64,000 nt of DNA. Origin: Tepidamorphaceae bacterium (GTDB lineage: Bacteria; Pseudomonadota; Alphaproteobacteria; Rhizobiales; Tepidamorphaceae). The translations under genes were made by a program, and so were the position numbers. Positions 17,367-25,518 of the stretch are shown piece after piece (the stretch's first letter is position 1; the number at the start of each line of letters is the position of its first letter). The notes under the pieces are model-generated. The model saw only the letters and a list, made by a program, of their open reading frames with translations, did not search any database and was not told the origin of the DNA. The stretch spans positions 1 through 64,000 of the forward strand of contig JANQNT010000013.1 of the NCBI GenBank assembly GCA_028279445.1. The letters run 5' to 3'.

Positions 17367-19258
17367 CAGACGAACTCTCCATCCTCGTCGCTGTCATCGT
17401 CGGCCGGCGGCAGGAATTCGGGCTCCTCGCCATCGGCGGCCGCCAATCCTCGCGTGTTGATCTCCTCGGTTGTCCTGACCGCTTCGACCCTGGCGCCGGG
17501 GAAACGCTGCAGCACCGCCGCGACGACCGCGTCGCGATGGACCTCGTCCATCTCGGCGCGCTCGGCATGCTCGCGCTGGGCGCGCAGGGGCAAGTCGCCC
17601 GGCTCGCGTGACAGAATGACGATCCAGCGCTCACCGGTCCATTCGCTCAGGCGCGCACCGATGTCCTGCACCAGCGTCGGCGGGGCACCTTCCTCCAGCG
17701 CGAACTCGATGCGTGGCGGATCGAAGCGCACCAGCCGGACGAACTTCTCGATCTGGCTCTTCAGCAGCGGGTCGCGGTGTTTCGAGGCAAGCGCAGGCAC
17801 GTCCTCGAAACGAGCGAGGTGAACCGGTTCGGCCGCCGGCGCAACGTCCGGTGCCGATTGCGGTTCGGGCTGCGCGGCGGCAAGCGCCAGTCCGGCGCGT
17901 TCGGCCAGTGGCCCTGAGCCGCCAAGCGATGTCGGCACGGCGGCAAGGGCTGACGCGGATGGCGCCGGCGCATCGGCCATCGCATGCGCGCCGTTGCCGG
18001 CGGGCGCGGCCCTTGGCGGGGCCGGTGCGGCAGCCTCGCCGCCCTCGCCACGCAGGATGCGGGCGGCCTCTTCCGGATCGGGCAGCGATGCCGCGTGGGC
18101 GAGCCGGATCAGCACCATGTCGGCGGCAGCGCGCGGGCGTGTGGCGGCCTGGGTCTCCTCAAGCCCCTTGAACAGGATCTGCCAGGCGCGGTTGAGCGCG
18201 CCCATTGTCAGGCCTTGCGCGAAGGCGGCACCGCGCGTGCGCTCGTCCTCGGACAAGGACGCATCGGCGGACGCATCGGGAATGGCCTTCATGCGCGTCA
18301 CCAGATGGGTGAAGGATGCGAGATCGCCCAGTACCGCGGACGGGTCGGCGCCCTCACCATAGAGCTTGTCGAACAGGGTCAACGCGCCGGCGATGTCGCC
18401 GCGCATCAGCGCCTCGAACAGGTCGGCGACCAAGGCACGATCAGCAACGCCCAGCATGTCGCGCAGGGCGTCGGCGGCCACCGTGCCGCCGCCATGGGCG
18501 ATGGCCTGGTCGAGGATCGACAGCGCGTCGCGCACCGAGCCTTCCGCCGCGCGGGCGACCATCGCCAGGGCCTCGTCCTCGGCACTGACACCTTCCTGCC
18601 CGACGACATTGCGCAGATGGCCGATCAGTTCGTCGGCCTCCACCCGGCGCAGGTCGAAGCGCTGGCAACGCGACAGCACCGTGATCGGCACTTTTCGGAT
18701 TTCGGTGGTGGCGAAGATGAACTTCACATGCTCGGGCGGCTCTTCCAGCGTCTTCAGCAGCGCGTTGAACGCCGCCTTGGAGAGCATGTGCACCTCGTCG
18801 ATGATGTAGACCTTGTAACGCGCCTCCAGCGGGCGGTACTGCACCGCATCGATGATGTCGCGGACGTTGTCGACGGAGGTGTGGGAGGCGGCATCCATCT
18901 CCATCACGTCGACATGACGCGACTCCAGGATGGCGGCGCAATGGCGGCCGCGCGCATCGAGATCAAGCGTCGGGCCGGCGCTCTCGCCGCCTTCCTTCGG
19001 CTCATAATTGAGCGCACGCGCCAGAATCCGTGCCGTCGTCGTCTTGCCGACCCCGCGCACGCCGGTGAGCATGTAGCCTTGTGCGATGCGCCCGTGTTCG
19101 AAGGCGTTGCGCAGGGTACGCACCATCGGCTGCTGGCCGATCAGGTCCTCGAAGCGGCTTGGGCGGTACTTGCGCGCCAGCACACGATAGGCGGCAGGGG
19201 CGTCTGCCGGATCAGCGCCGTCCTGGGTCGTCGCCTGCTCGGGTGCATTGCTGGTCAT
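17366..19258 (-). CDS. dnaX: DNA polymerase III subunit gamma/tau
   Basis: A 630-residue clamp-loader ATPase. Walker A is GVRGVGKTT (residues 66-74), the DEVHMLS Walker B is present, and the sensor 1 region is FATTEIRKVPITVLSRCQ. Domain III follows, then an Ala/Pro-rich linker and the C-terminal tau region. The Cys4 zinc module usual after Walker A is reduced to one Cys (RGRHCAAI), as I recall for rhizobial DnaX. I see no A-rich slippery heptamer, so a separate frameshifted gamma product is not indicated. It lies downstream of the SRP RNA gene on the same strand. Confidence 0.96.
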   Translation of the reverse strand: MTSNAPEQATTQDGADPADAPAAYRVLARKYRPSRFEDLIGQQPMVRTLRNAFEHGRIAQGYMLTGVRGVGKTTTARILARALNYEPKEGGESAGPTLDLDARGRHCAAILESRHVDVMEMDAASHTSVDNVRDIIDAVQYRPLEARYKVYIIDEVHMLSKAAFNALLKTLEEPPEHVKFIFATTEIRKVPITVLSRCQRFDLRRVEADELIGHLRNVVGQEGVSAEDEALAMVARAAEGSVRDALSILDQAIAHGGGTVAADALRDMLGVADRALVADLFEALMRGDIAGALTLFDKLYGEGADPSAVLGDLASFTHLVTRMKAIPDASADASLSEDERTRGAAFAQGLTMGALNRAWQILFKGLEETQAATRPRAAADMVLIRLAHAASLPDPEEAARILRGEGGEAAAPAPPRAAPAGNGAHAMADAPAPSASALAAVPTSLGGSGPLAERAGLALAAAQPEPQSAPDVAPAAEPVHLARFEDVPALASKHRDPLLKSQIEKFVRLVRFDPPRIEFALEEGAPPTLVQDIGARLSEWTGERWIVILSREPGDLPLRAQREHAERAEMDEVHRDAVVAAVLQRFPGARVEAVRTTEEINTRGLAAADGEEPEFLPPADDDSDEDGEFV

Positions 19259-19334
19259 CGGTCAGGTGCGCCGGTTCCGTTTGCTGGATGCGTCCGGGCC
19301 TGCGCGACCGGCGTCACCTTGGCACGGTTGGAGT

Positions 19335-19430
19335 GGGAGATTGAACGGACAACCCGAACCGAACTCGTTAGGGCTGCTTCCTTCCGGACCTGACCCGGTT
19401 GGCGAGGGGCTCGTCCGCCGCCAACCTCCC
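19335..19430 (-). ncRNA. ffs: 4.5S-type signal recognition particle RNA
   Basis: The minus strand carries the universal SRP helix 8 sequence GGTCAGGTCCGGAAGGAAGC followed by AGCC. The ends GGGAGGTTG (5') and CAATCTCCC (3') are complementary and close a 96-nt hairpin, the bacterial small SRP RNA form. It binds Ffh and directs co-translational targeting. It lies between dnaX and nudC. Confidence 0.96.
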
Positions 19431-19436
19431 GAAACG

Positions 19437-19467
19437 ACTATATCAGCCGGCTGGCGCGCGAAGGCAA
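19437..19467 (-). promoter_or_regulatory. promoter of SRP RNA gene
   Basis: On the minus strand TTGCCT (19467-19462) precedes GATATAGT (19444-19437). A 17-19 base spacing applies depending on the hexamer taken. The start would fall at about 19430, exactly the predicted RNA 5' end. Confidence 0.65.
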
Positions 19468-19475
19468 GAGGCCGC

Positions 19476-19513
19476 TTGCAGGGCGGCGGGGACAACGCGC
19501 ATAAACGTTGTCC
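19476..19513 (+). promoter_or_regulatory. putative nudC promoter overlapped by a perfect palindrome
   Basis: TTGCAG (19476-19481) and CATAAA (19500-19505) are 18 bases apart. The -10 lies inside the inverted repeat GGACAACG-N8-CGTTGTCC (19490-19513), 30 bases before the nudC ATG. An operator over the -10 would be expected to repress nudC. The factor is unknown. Confidence 0.4.
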
Positions 19514-19542
19514 ACAGACCGCGCAGCAGGACCGACTGAACG

Positions 19543-20463
19543 ATGGACGAAAGAAGCCGGCGCAACGGCTATGCGCTGTTTGCCGCCGACCGCGCCGACA
19601 AGGAGCGCGCCCACGCGAATGCAGATGACCCGGCCGCGCGCTTTGCGCTGATCGCCGATGACCGGGCGCTGCTGGAACTGACCGGCAAGCCGCTTCTCAA
19701 TGCGCTGTTCGGCCGTGACGAAGCAACCGGCCTCGGCGCCGCACTCGATGAGGCGATGTTTCTCGGTCGTGACGCGACCGGCCCGCTCTTCGCCGCCGCC
19801 GCGCCAAAGCCCGAAGACGACCGCCAGCCGGCGGTCAAGGCGATCGACATGCGCTCGATCGCGACCCAGGGCCTGCTCGGCGACGCCGAACTCGCCCTGG
19901 TGGGCACCGCCAAGAGCCTGATCGGCTGGCACGCGCGGCACCGCTTCTGCGCCAATTGCGGCGCGCCGACCCAGCCGGACCTTGGCGGCTGGCGTCGCCA
20001 TTGCCAGGCCTGCGGCGCGCTGCACTTCCCGCGCGTCGACCCTGTCGTCATCATGCTGGCGGTGGATGGCGACAAGGCGCTGCTGGCGCGCTCGCCGCAT
20101 TTCATACCGGGCATGTATTCCGCGCTCGCCGGTTTCATCGAGCCGGGCGAGACCATCGAGGACGCGGTGCGCCGGGAACTGCACGAGGAAGCAGGTATCC
20201 GCACCGGCGCCGTGCGCTACCACTCCAGCCAGCCCTGGCCGTTTCCCTCATCGCTGATGATCGGCTGCTTCGCGCGCGCCGATACCATCGAACTGGCCAT
20301 CGATGTCGACGAGATCGAGGCCGCCGACTGGTTTTCACGCACGCAGATCGCAGCCATGCTCGCTCACAGGTCCGACGACATGCTGTTCGCCCCGCCGCCG
20401 TCGGCCATCGCGCATCAGCTCATGAAGAGCTTCGTCGATGGGGAAGATATCCTGCCGGGGTAG
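19543..20463 (+). CDS. nudC: NAD(+)/NADH diphosphatase NudC
   Basis: A 306-residue Nudix hydrolase. An N-terminal NudC domain precedes a zinc ribbon (FCANCGAP...HCQACG), the Nudix box (GFIEPGETIEDAVRRELHEE) and the NudC-specific SQPWPFPSS motif that marks NADH specificity. It hydrolyses NAD(H) to NMN(H) and AMP and removes NAD caps from RNA. It is divergent from the SRP RNA gene. Downstream it ends in repeat block 2, convergent with pheA. Confidence 0.95.
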   Translation: MDERSRRNGYALFAADRADKERAHANADDPAARFALIADDRALLELTGKPLLNALFGRDEATGLGAALDEAMFLGRDATGPLFAAAAPKPEDDRQPAVKAIDMRSIATQGLLGDAELALVGTAKSLIGWHARHRFCANCGAPTQPDLGGWRRHCQACGALHFPRVDPVVIMLAVDGDKALLARSPHFIPGMYSALAGFIEPGETIEDAVRRELHEEAGIRTGAVRYHSSQPWPFPSSLMIGCFARADTIELAIDVDEIEAADWFSRTQIAAMLAHRSDDMLFAPPPSAIAHQLMKSFVDGEDILPG

Positions 20464-20687
20464 TTTGTTACTGGCCGTTTGGCTTTGTTCCCCTCACGGC
20501 GAGTTCGCCCGGACAATGTCCGCGCTCACCGCCTGCGGGAGCGCGGCCTTTCGGCCGGGCGCACAGTCGTGCGCCTGGGTGCCGAACGCTCAGTCCGAGC
20601 AGGATGATGCCGTGAGGCCCGAAAAGTGGGAACCGGTTTTCGGACAAGCCGAACGGCAAAGCCAGCAAAGTGAGCGAAACAGATTCC
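20464..20687. repeat. mosaic intergenic repeat block 2 (nudC/pheA convergent)
   Basis: No gene. It contains a GCTCACCGCC/GGGAGCGCGG hairpin module, the GCGCACAGTCGTGCGCCTGGGTGCC type of module, and at 20598-20657 the inverted exact copy of 16873-16932. It lies between two convergent stop codons. Confidence 0.85.
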
Positions 20688-21572
20688 CTAGCCATCCTCC
20701 TGCGCCCGCGCGGCGGCCCGTGCCGCCGCCTGTTCGCGGAACGGGCTGGCGCGATAGACGCCGAGGATGCGCAGTTCCCTGGAGAAGAAGGCCAACTCCT
20801 CCAGCGCCCGGGCGACATTGGCGTCTTCCGGGTGACCTTCGATGTCGGCGAAGAACTGGGTGGCGAAGAAGGCACCGTCGAGTTGGTAGGATTCCAGCTT
20901 CGTCATGTTGACGCCGTTGGTGGCGAAACCGCCCATCCCCTTGTAGAGCGCCGCGGGGACGTTGCGGACGCGGAACACGAAGCTGGTGACCAGCGAACCG
21001 ATGCCGCGCGCCGCCCAGGCCTCTTGCGCCGACAGGACCACGAAGCGGGTGGTGTTGTGGTCCTCGTCCTCGACGTTCTCGTCGAGCACCTCGAGCCCGT
21101 AGACCTCCGCCGACAGGCGCGGCGCCAGGGCCGCATAGGCCTTGTCGCCCATCTCCGCGACCTGACGCGCCGAACCGGCGGTGTCGGCGCCGATCTCCGG
21201 CGTGAAGCCATGGGTGTACAGATACTCCCGGCACTGGCCGAGCGCCTGGGGATGGCTGCGCACATGCTTGACGGTCTCAAGCGAGGCGCCCTTGGGCGCC
21301 ACCAGGCAGTGGTTCACCGGCAGGAAGTACTCGCCGACGATGTGCAGCCCCGAGCGCGGCAGAATGTGATGGATATCGGCAACCCGCCCCGCGACGGAGT
21401 TCTCGATCGGGATCATGCCGAGCGCGGCGTTGCCGCCGCTGACCGCCTGGAACGCGTCCTCGAAGCTGGCGCAGGCGATCGCTTCGTGGTCGGGATAGAC
21501 GTCCCGGCAGGCGATATGGGAGTTGGAGCCCGGTTCGCCCTGGAAGGCGATGCGGCGCGGTTGGCTCATCAT
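20688..21572 (-). CDS. pheA: prephenate dehydratase
   Basis: A monofunctional prephenate dehydratase, about 294 residues from ATG 21572 (the frame also has GTG 21608 and ATG 21569). The PDT domain starts RIAFQGEPGSNSHIA and contains the substrate-binding NTTRF motif (EDHNTTRFVVL). The ACT domain carries the phenylalanine-binding motif in the form TKLESYQLDG, where E. coli-type enzymes have ESRP. It makes phenylpyruvate for phenylalanine synthesis and is probably feedback-inhibited. It is co-directional with kdsB, about 57 bases upstream. Confidence 0.94.
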   Translation of the reverse strand: MMSQPRRIAFQGEPGSNSHIACRDVYPDHEAIACASFEDAFQAVSGGNAALGMIPIENSVAGRVADIHHILPRSGLHIVGEYFLPVNHCLVAPKGASLETVKHVRSHPQALGQCREYLYTHGFTPEIGADTAGSARQVAEMGDKAYAALAPRLSAEVYGLEVLDENVEDEDHNTTRFVVLSAQEAWAARGIGSLVTSFVFRVRNVPAALYKGMGGFATNGVNMTKLESYQLDGAFFATQFFADIEGHPEDANVARALEELAFFSRELRILGVYRASPFREQAAARAAARAQEDG

Positions 21573-21629
21573 GGCGGCGGTCTCTGGGTCGGTACTCTTA
21601 ACTGACACGGGGTGCGGGCGGGCGTTTTA

Positions 21630-22376
21630 TCAGAGCGTTTCGCCAAGCGCCATCGCGCGGGCGCGCTCAAGGTCTTCCGGCGTGTCGACGCCGAAGGGCA
21701 CGCTTTGCGCCTGCGCCACCACGATCTCCATGCCATGTTCCAGCGCGCGCAACTGTTCCAGCCGCTCGCGTTGCTCCAGGGGCGAGGGCTCCAGCGTCAC
21801 GAACCGGGCAAGTGCGGCGCGCCGCCAGGCATAGATGCCGATGTGGTGCCACAGGGTTCCCTCGCCGCTGGGCGCGGTGGCGCGGGTAAAGTAGAGCGCG
21901 CGCATCAGCCCCGGCGCGACGCAAGCCGTTTCGGTTGCCACCACCTTGACCACGTTCGGGTTGGTCGCCTCGGGCGCATCGGCGATGGGCGCGGCGACGG
22001 TTGCGATATCGGCGGAGGAACGCGCCAGGGCATTGGCGGCGGCGGCAATGACATCGGGCTCGATCAGCGGCAGGTCGCCCTGCAGGTTGATGACCGCATC
22101 ATGCGCACCGGCGGGGTCGCAGATGCCGGCCGCCTCGTGCACCCGGTCAGAACCGGACGGGTGATCGGCGCGGGTCATGACCGCAGTGAAGCCGGCACCG
22201 CGCACCACATCGGCGATGTCGGCACTGTCGGTTGCCACCGCCACAGGTCCGATATCGGCGGCGCGGGCGCGCTCGGCGACGCGCACGATCATCGGTTTGC
22301 CGGCAATCTCGGCAAGCGGTTTGCCCGGCAAGCGGTTCGACGCCATGCGCGCCGGGATGAGCAGAATCGGATTCAT
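21630..22376 (-). CDS. kdsB: 3-deoxy-manno-octulosonate cytidylyltransferase
   Basis: A 248-residue CMP-Kdo synthetase. It starts ILLIPARMASNRLPGKPLAEIAGKPMI with the nucleotide-binding RLPGKPL loop. VATDSADIADV, the HPSGSDRV motif and INLQGDLPLI are present. It activates Kdo for lipopolysaccharide inner-core assembly, so the organism makes Kdo-containing LPS. It lies upstream of pheA in the same direction and is divergent from the cytochrome gene. Confidence 0.96.
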   Translation of the reverse strand: MNPILLIPARMASNRLPGKPLAEIAGKPMIVRVAERARAADIGPVAVATDSADIADVVRGAGFTAVMTRADHPSGSDRVHEAAGICDPAGAHDAVINLQGDLPLIEPDVIAAAANALARSSADIATVAAPIADAPEATNPNVVKVVATETACVAPGLMRALYFTRATAPSGEGTLWHHIGIYAWRRAALARFVTLEPSPLEQRERLEQLRALEHGMEIVVAQAQSVPFGVDTPEDLERARAMALGETL

Positions 22377-22471
22377 GCGGCGAACGGGCCTGACGATGAT
22401 CTGTGTGACGACGGGTCGCGCGTAATACGAATTGCCGTGCAGCCGGAAAGCAATTTAGAACAGCTTCAGTC

Positions 22472-22500
22472 TTGACCGCGATCCCGTTGCCGCACATACA
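22472..22500 (+). promoter_or_regulatory. putative promoter of cytochrome c gene
   Basis: TTGACC (22472-22477), a 17-base spacer, then CATACA (22495-22500), 75 bases before the ATG at 22575. The -35 is good and the -10 moderate. Confidence 0.45.
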
Positions 22501-22574
22501 GCAACGCACGGTCATAGCAGGATGATGTGCGCGCAGCTACAACGGCCGGCGCATACCGAGCGGGAACGAGCCAC

Positions 22575-23231
22575 ATGGACGCCTTTGAAATCAACAAGAT
22601 CGCCGGAGCACTCCTGGCGACTGTCCTGATGGTCATGGGGCTGCATATGCTTGCAGGCGCCCTGTTCTACAGCCCGCTGCCGGACCAGCCCGGACTGGTG
22701 GTCGAGGTGGCCGGCGCCGATGGCGAGGCGGCAGCTCCCGCAGAAGAAGCCGAACCGGAGATTCCCTTTGCCGTGCTGTTGGCTGACGCCGACCCGGCCA
22801 AGGGCGAGAGCTCGGCGCGCAAATGCGTCGCCTGCCACACCTTCGAGCAGGGCGGCGCCAACAAGGTCGGCCCGCCCATGTGGGACGTCGTCAACCGCGT
22901 GAAGGGCGCCGTGGACGGATTCAACTACTCCGACGCCATGGAAACGGTGGGCACCGAGGGTCAGGTCTGGGGCTTCGACGAACTCAACAAGTTCCTGGAA
23001 GATCCCAAGGGCTACCTCAAGGGCACCACGATGGGCTTCGCCGGCATTCGCAAGCCGGCGGAGCGCGCCGACATCGTCGCCTATCTGCGCACCCTGTCGC
23101 CCAGCCCGGCACCGCTCCCCGAACCGCCGGCCGAAGAGAGCGCGGATGAGGCTGCTGCGCCGGAAGAGACCCAAGCGGCACCCGAGAGTGAGCCTGCGTC
23201 GGACAGCGGCGCGGACGCAACGGCCAACTGA
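22575..23231 (+). CDS. cycM: membrane-anchored cytochrome c (CycM/c552-like)
   Basis: A 218-residue class I cytochrome c. An uncleaved N-terminal anchor helix (residues 8-32) and an acidic linker precede the haem-binding CVACH motif (Cys84, Cys87, His88). The distal ligand region is KGTTMGFAG. A Pro/Glu/Ala-rich tail of about 45 residues is of low complexity. By analogy to Bradyrhizobium CycM it carries electrons between the bc1 complex and an aa3-type oxidase. ATG 22575 gives the standard MDAFEINKIAG start, and 22527 is an upstream in-frame alternative. It is divergent from kdsB-pheA. Confidence 0.9.
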   Translation: MDAFEINKIAGALLATVLMVMGLHMLAGALFYSPLPDQPGLVVEVAGADGEAAAPAEEAEPEIPFAVLLADADPAKGESSARKCVACHTFEQGGANKVGPPMWDVVNRVKGAVDGFNYSDAMETVGTEGQVWGFDELNKFLEDPKGYLKGTTMGFAGIRKPAERADIVAYLRTLSPSPAPLPEPPAEESADEAAAPEETQAAPESEPASDSGADATAN

Positions 23232-23357
23232 GACCGCGGCGGCTTCGCAGCGCTCGAATCCCACGCCGTCCCAAGCCGCACATTACTTTTTTGTCATTGC
23301 GGCAGGCAGGCCGGGACATCATTTCGCCGATGCCCTATGCTTCCCTGCGTTGACCTA
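23232..23357. other. cycM 3' flank
   Basis: A short non-coding stretch. A 7-bp pair GCGGCTT (23239-23245) and AAGCCGC (23273-23279) followed by T6 near 23287 could be a weak terminator with a long loop. Nothing else is seen. Confidence 0.3.
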
Positions 23358-23623
23358 GGTCATGAACTCATAAATCGGGCGGACATGGTCGGTGACCGAT
23401 TTGGTCGGATACAAGGCGCGGTTCCGCACGGCAACCTCTTGGTTTTCAAGGGGCCGCAACGCCGTTGCCGGGCAAATCGGCCCGATCCGCAGGACGCGGA
23501 AACGGCTGGCGAATGGCCGGCGCGAACGGTCTGATCCGGGCAGCAAGCCCGCATTGCACCCGTTCGCTTGACCCTTCTTGCCGTTTGCCGCGCCATGTTC
23601 GTCCGATTTATGAGTCCATGACC
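23358..23623. mobile_element. 266-bp MITE-like element with 31-bp terminal inverted repeats
   Basis: The left end starts GGTCATGAACTCATAAA and continues to 23388. The right end (23593-23623) is its reverse complement with three mismatches. Both ends are flanked by TA (23356-23357 and 23624-23625), consistent with duplication of a TA target, as for IS630/Tc1-mariner elements (or the YTAR targets of some IS5-group elements). No transposase remains and the interior shows no recognisable protein. It ends 13 bases before the ATG of the peptide-binding protein gene, so the AAGG ribosome binding site abuts the insertion. Confidence 0.75.
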
Positions 23624-23636
23624 TAAGGTTCGCGCA

Positions 23637-25514
23637 ATGAGGATGGGAATGCTCGTTTCCGCAGGCACGACACGTATTTTCGCCAGAGCCGGCGCCACGC
23701 TTGTGCTGGCGCTCGCCCTGCTGCTGACATCCAACAGCCAGTCACACGCCGAAGACTGGCGCCATGGGCTGTCGCTGTTCGGAACGCTGAAATACGGTCC
23801 CGACTTCCCACACTTCGACTATGTCAATCCGGACGCACCCAAGGGCGGCAGCATGCGGCGCGCCACCGTCGGCAGCTTCGACACGCTCAACCCGTTCAAC
23901 ATCAAGGGTACGCCGGCAGCATTCTCGAGCATCATCTACGATTCGCTGCTGGTCTCGTCGGCCGACGAACCCTCAAGCGAGTACGGCCTGCTGGCCGAAG
24001 CCGTGAAGCACCCGGACGACTATTCCTCGGTAACGTTCCGCCTGCGCAAGGAAGCGCGTTGGCACGACGGTACGCCGGTCACGCCGGACGACGTGGTGTG
24101 GTCGCTGCAGGCGCTGCGCAGTTCGCACCCGTTCTACAACGCCTACTACAGCAACGTGACTGCGGTTCGGGTCACCGGTCCCGACGAGGTGACGTTCAGC
24201 TTCGACCAGACGGGCAATCGCGAGTTGCCGCTGATCGTCGGTCAGCTTCCGGTGCTGCCGAAAGCCTACTGGACGGGGACCTACGAGGACGGCAAGCCGC
24301 GCAACATCACGGAAACGACGCTGGAACCGCCGCTCGGCTCCGGACCCTACCGCTTCGGAGCCGTCGATCCCGGCCGCATGGTCAGTTTCGAGCGCGTCGA
24401 GGACTATTGGGCCAAGGACCTGCCGGTCAACGTGGGCAAGCACAATTTCGACCGGCTGGCATTCGAGTATTTCCGCGACGTGACGGCGCGGCTGGTCGGT
24501 TTCAAGGCCGACGAGTTCGACTTCATCACCGAAAACAGCGCCAAGCGCTGGGCAAGTGAGTACGAGTTCCCGGCGGTGAAAAGCGGCCACGTCTTGGTGG
24601 AGACATTCCGCACCAGCCAGGCGGAACCCATGCAGGGTTTCATCTTCAACACCCGCCGCGCCAAGTTCGCCGATCCGCGCATACGGCTCGCCTTCAACTA
24701 CGCCTTCGACTTCGAGTGGATGAACGAAAACGTCTTCTACAGCCAGTACAACCGCACCAGCAGCTATTTCCAGAACTCCGAACTGGCGGCCACCGGCCTG
24801 CCGGGACCGCTGGAGCTGGAGTTGCTCGAACCGTTGCGCGACAAGATTCCGCCGGAGGTGTTCACCCAGGAGTTCGCCAACCCGGTGGGCGGGGGACCGC
24901 GTGCCATGCGCGGCAATCTGCGCACCGCCCGCGGCCTGCTTGAAGAGGCCGGCTGGACGGTGGTGGACGGCAAGCTCGTCAACGAGGCCGGCGAGCAAAT
25001 GACCATCGAGTTCCTGATCGTCAGCCCGGACAGCGAGCGGATCGTCAACCCTTATATCCAGTCCCTGTCGCGCCTTGGCATCGAATCCACCATCCGCGTC
25101 GTCGATGTGGCGCAGTTCCGCAACCGGCTCGACCGGTTCGACTTCGACGTGGTGACGTCGGGCTTCCGCCAGTCGCTGTCACCGGGCAACGAGCAACGCG
25201 ATTACTGGGGGACCGCCGCCGCCAACCAGCAGGGAAGCCGCAACATCATCGGCATCAAGAACGAGGCGGTCGACGCGCTGATCGACGCGATCATCTTCGC
25301 CAAAGACCGCGAGCACCTGGTCGCGGCCAGCCGCGCGCTGGACCGGGTGCTGCTGTGGAACCACTATCTGGTGCCACAGTTCTATTCGCCGGATATCCGC
25401 ACCGCCCGCTGGAACCGTTTCGCGCGGCCCGACGTCAGCCCCGAATACCAGTTCACCACCGACACCTGGTGGTGGGACGACAAGGCAGCCGCGGCCATCC
25501 AGGCCCAGAACTGA
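23637..25514 (+). CDS. YejA-type peptide/microcin C ABC transporter binding protein, Sec-exported
   Basis: A 625-residue family-5 (peptide/oligopeptide) extracellular binding protein. The signal peptide has hydrophobic core TLVLALALLL and a likely cut after SHA. The mature start with YVNPDAPKGGSMRRATVGSFDTLNPF is characteristic of the YejA group. It feeds the YejBEF permease and ATPase encoded downstream. ATG codons at 23637, 23643 and 23649 are all possible. AAGG at 23625-23628 favours the first. The upstream region is occupied by a MITE-like element, so the promoter must lie within or beyond it. Confidence 0.9.
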   Translation: MRMGMLVSAGTTRIFARAGATLVLALALLLTSNSQSHAEDWRHGLSLFGTLKYGPDFPHFDYVNPDAPKGGSMRRATVGSFDTLNPFNIKGTPAAFSSIIYDSLLVSSADEPSSEYGLLAEAVKHPDDYSSVTFRLRKEARWHDGTPVTPDDVVWSLQALRSSHPFYNAYYSNVTAVRVTGPDEVTFSFDQTGNRELPLIVGQLPVLPKAYWTGTYEDGKPRNITETTLEPPLGSGPYRFGAVDPGRMVSFERVEDYWAKDLPVNVGKHNFDRLAFEYFRDVTARLVGFKADEFDFITENSAKRWASEYEFPAVKSGHVLVETFRTSQAEPMQGFIFNTRRAKFADPRIRLAFNYAFDFEWMNENVFYSQYNRTSSYFQNSELAATGLPGPLELELLEPLRDKIPPEVFTQEFANPVGGGPRAMRGNLRTARGLLEEAGWTVVDGKLVNEAGEQMTIEFLIVSPDSERIVNPYIQSLSRLGIESTIRVVDVAQFRNRLDRFDFDVVTSGFRQSLSPGNEQRDYWGTAAANQQGSRNIIGIKNEAVDALIDAIIFAKDREHLVAASRALDRVLLWNHYLVPQFYSPDIRTARWNRFARPDVSPEYQFTTDTWWWDDKAAAAIQAQN

Positions 25515-25518
25515 CCTG

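Noticed and set aside
17366..19258. Programmed frameshift in dnaX
   Set aside because: No A-AAA-AAG-like slippery sequence is visible on the coding strand.
23355..23734. Short minus-strand frames (63 and 124 codons) inside or across the 266-bp element
   Set aside because: They run through the terminal repeats and into the binding-protein gene, and neither resembles a transposase.
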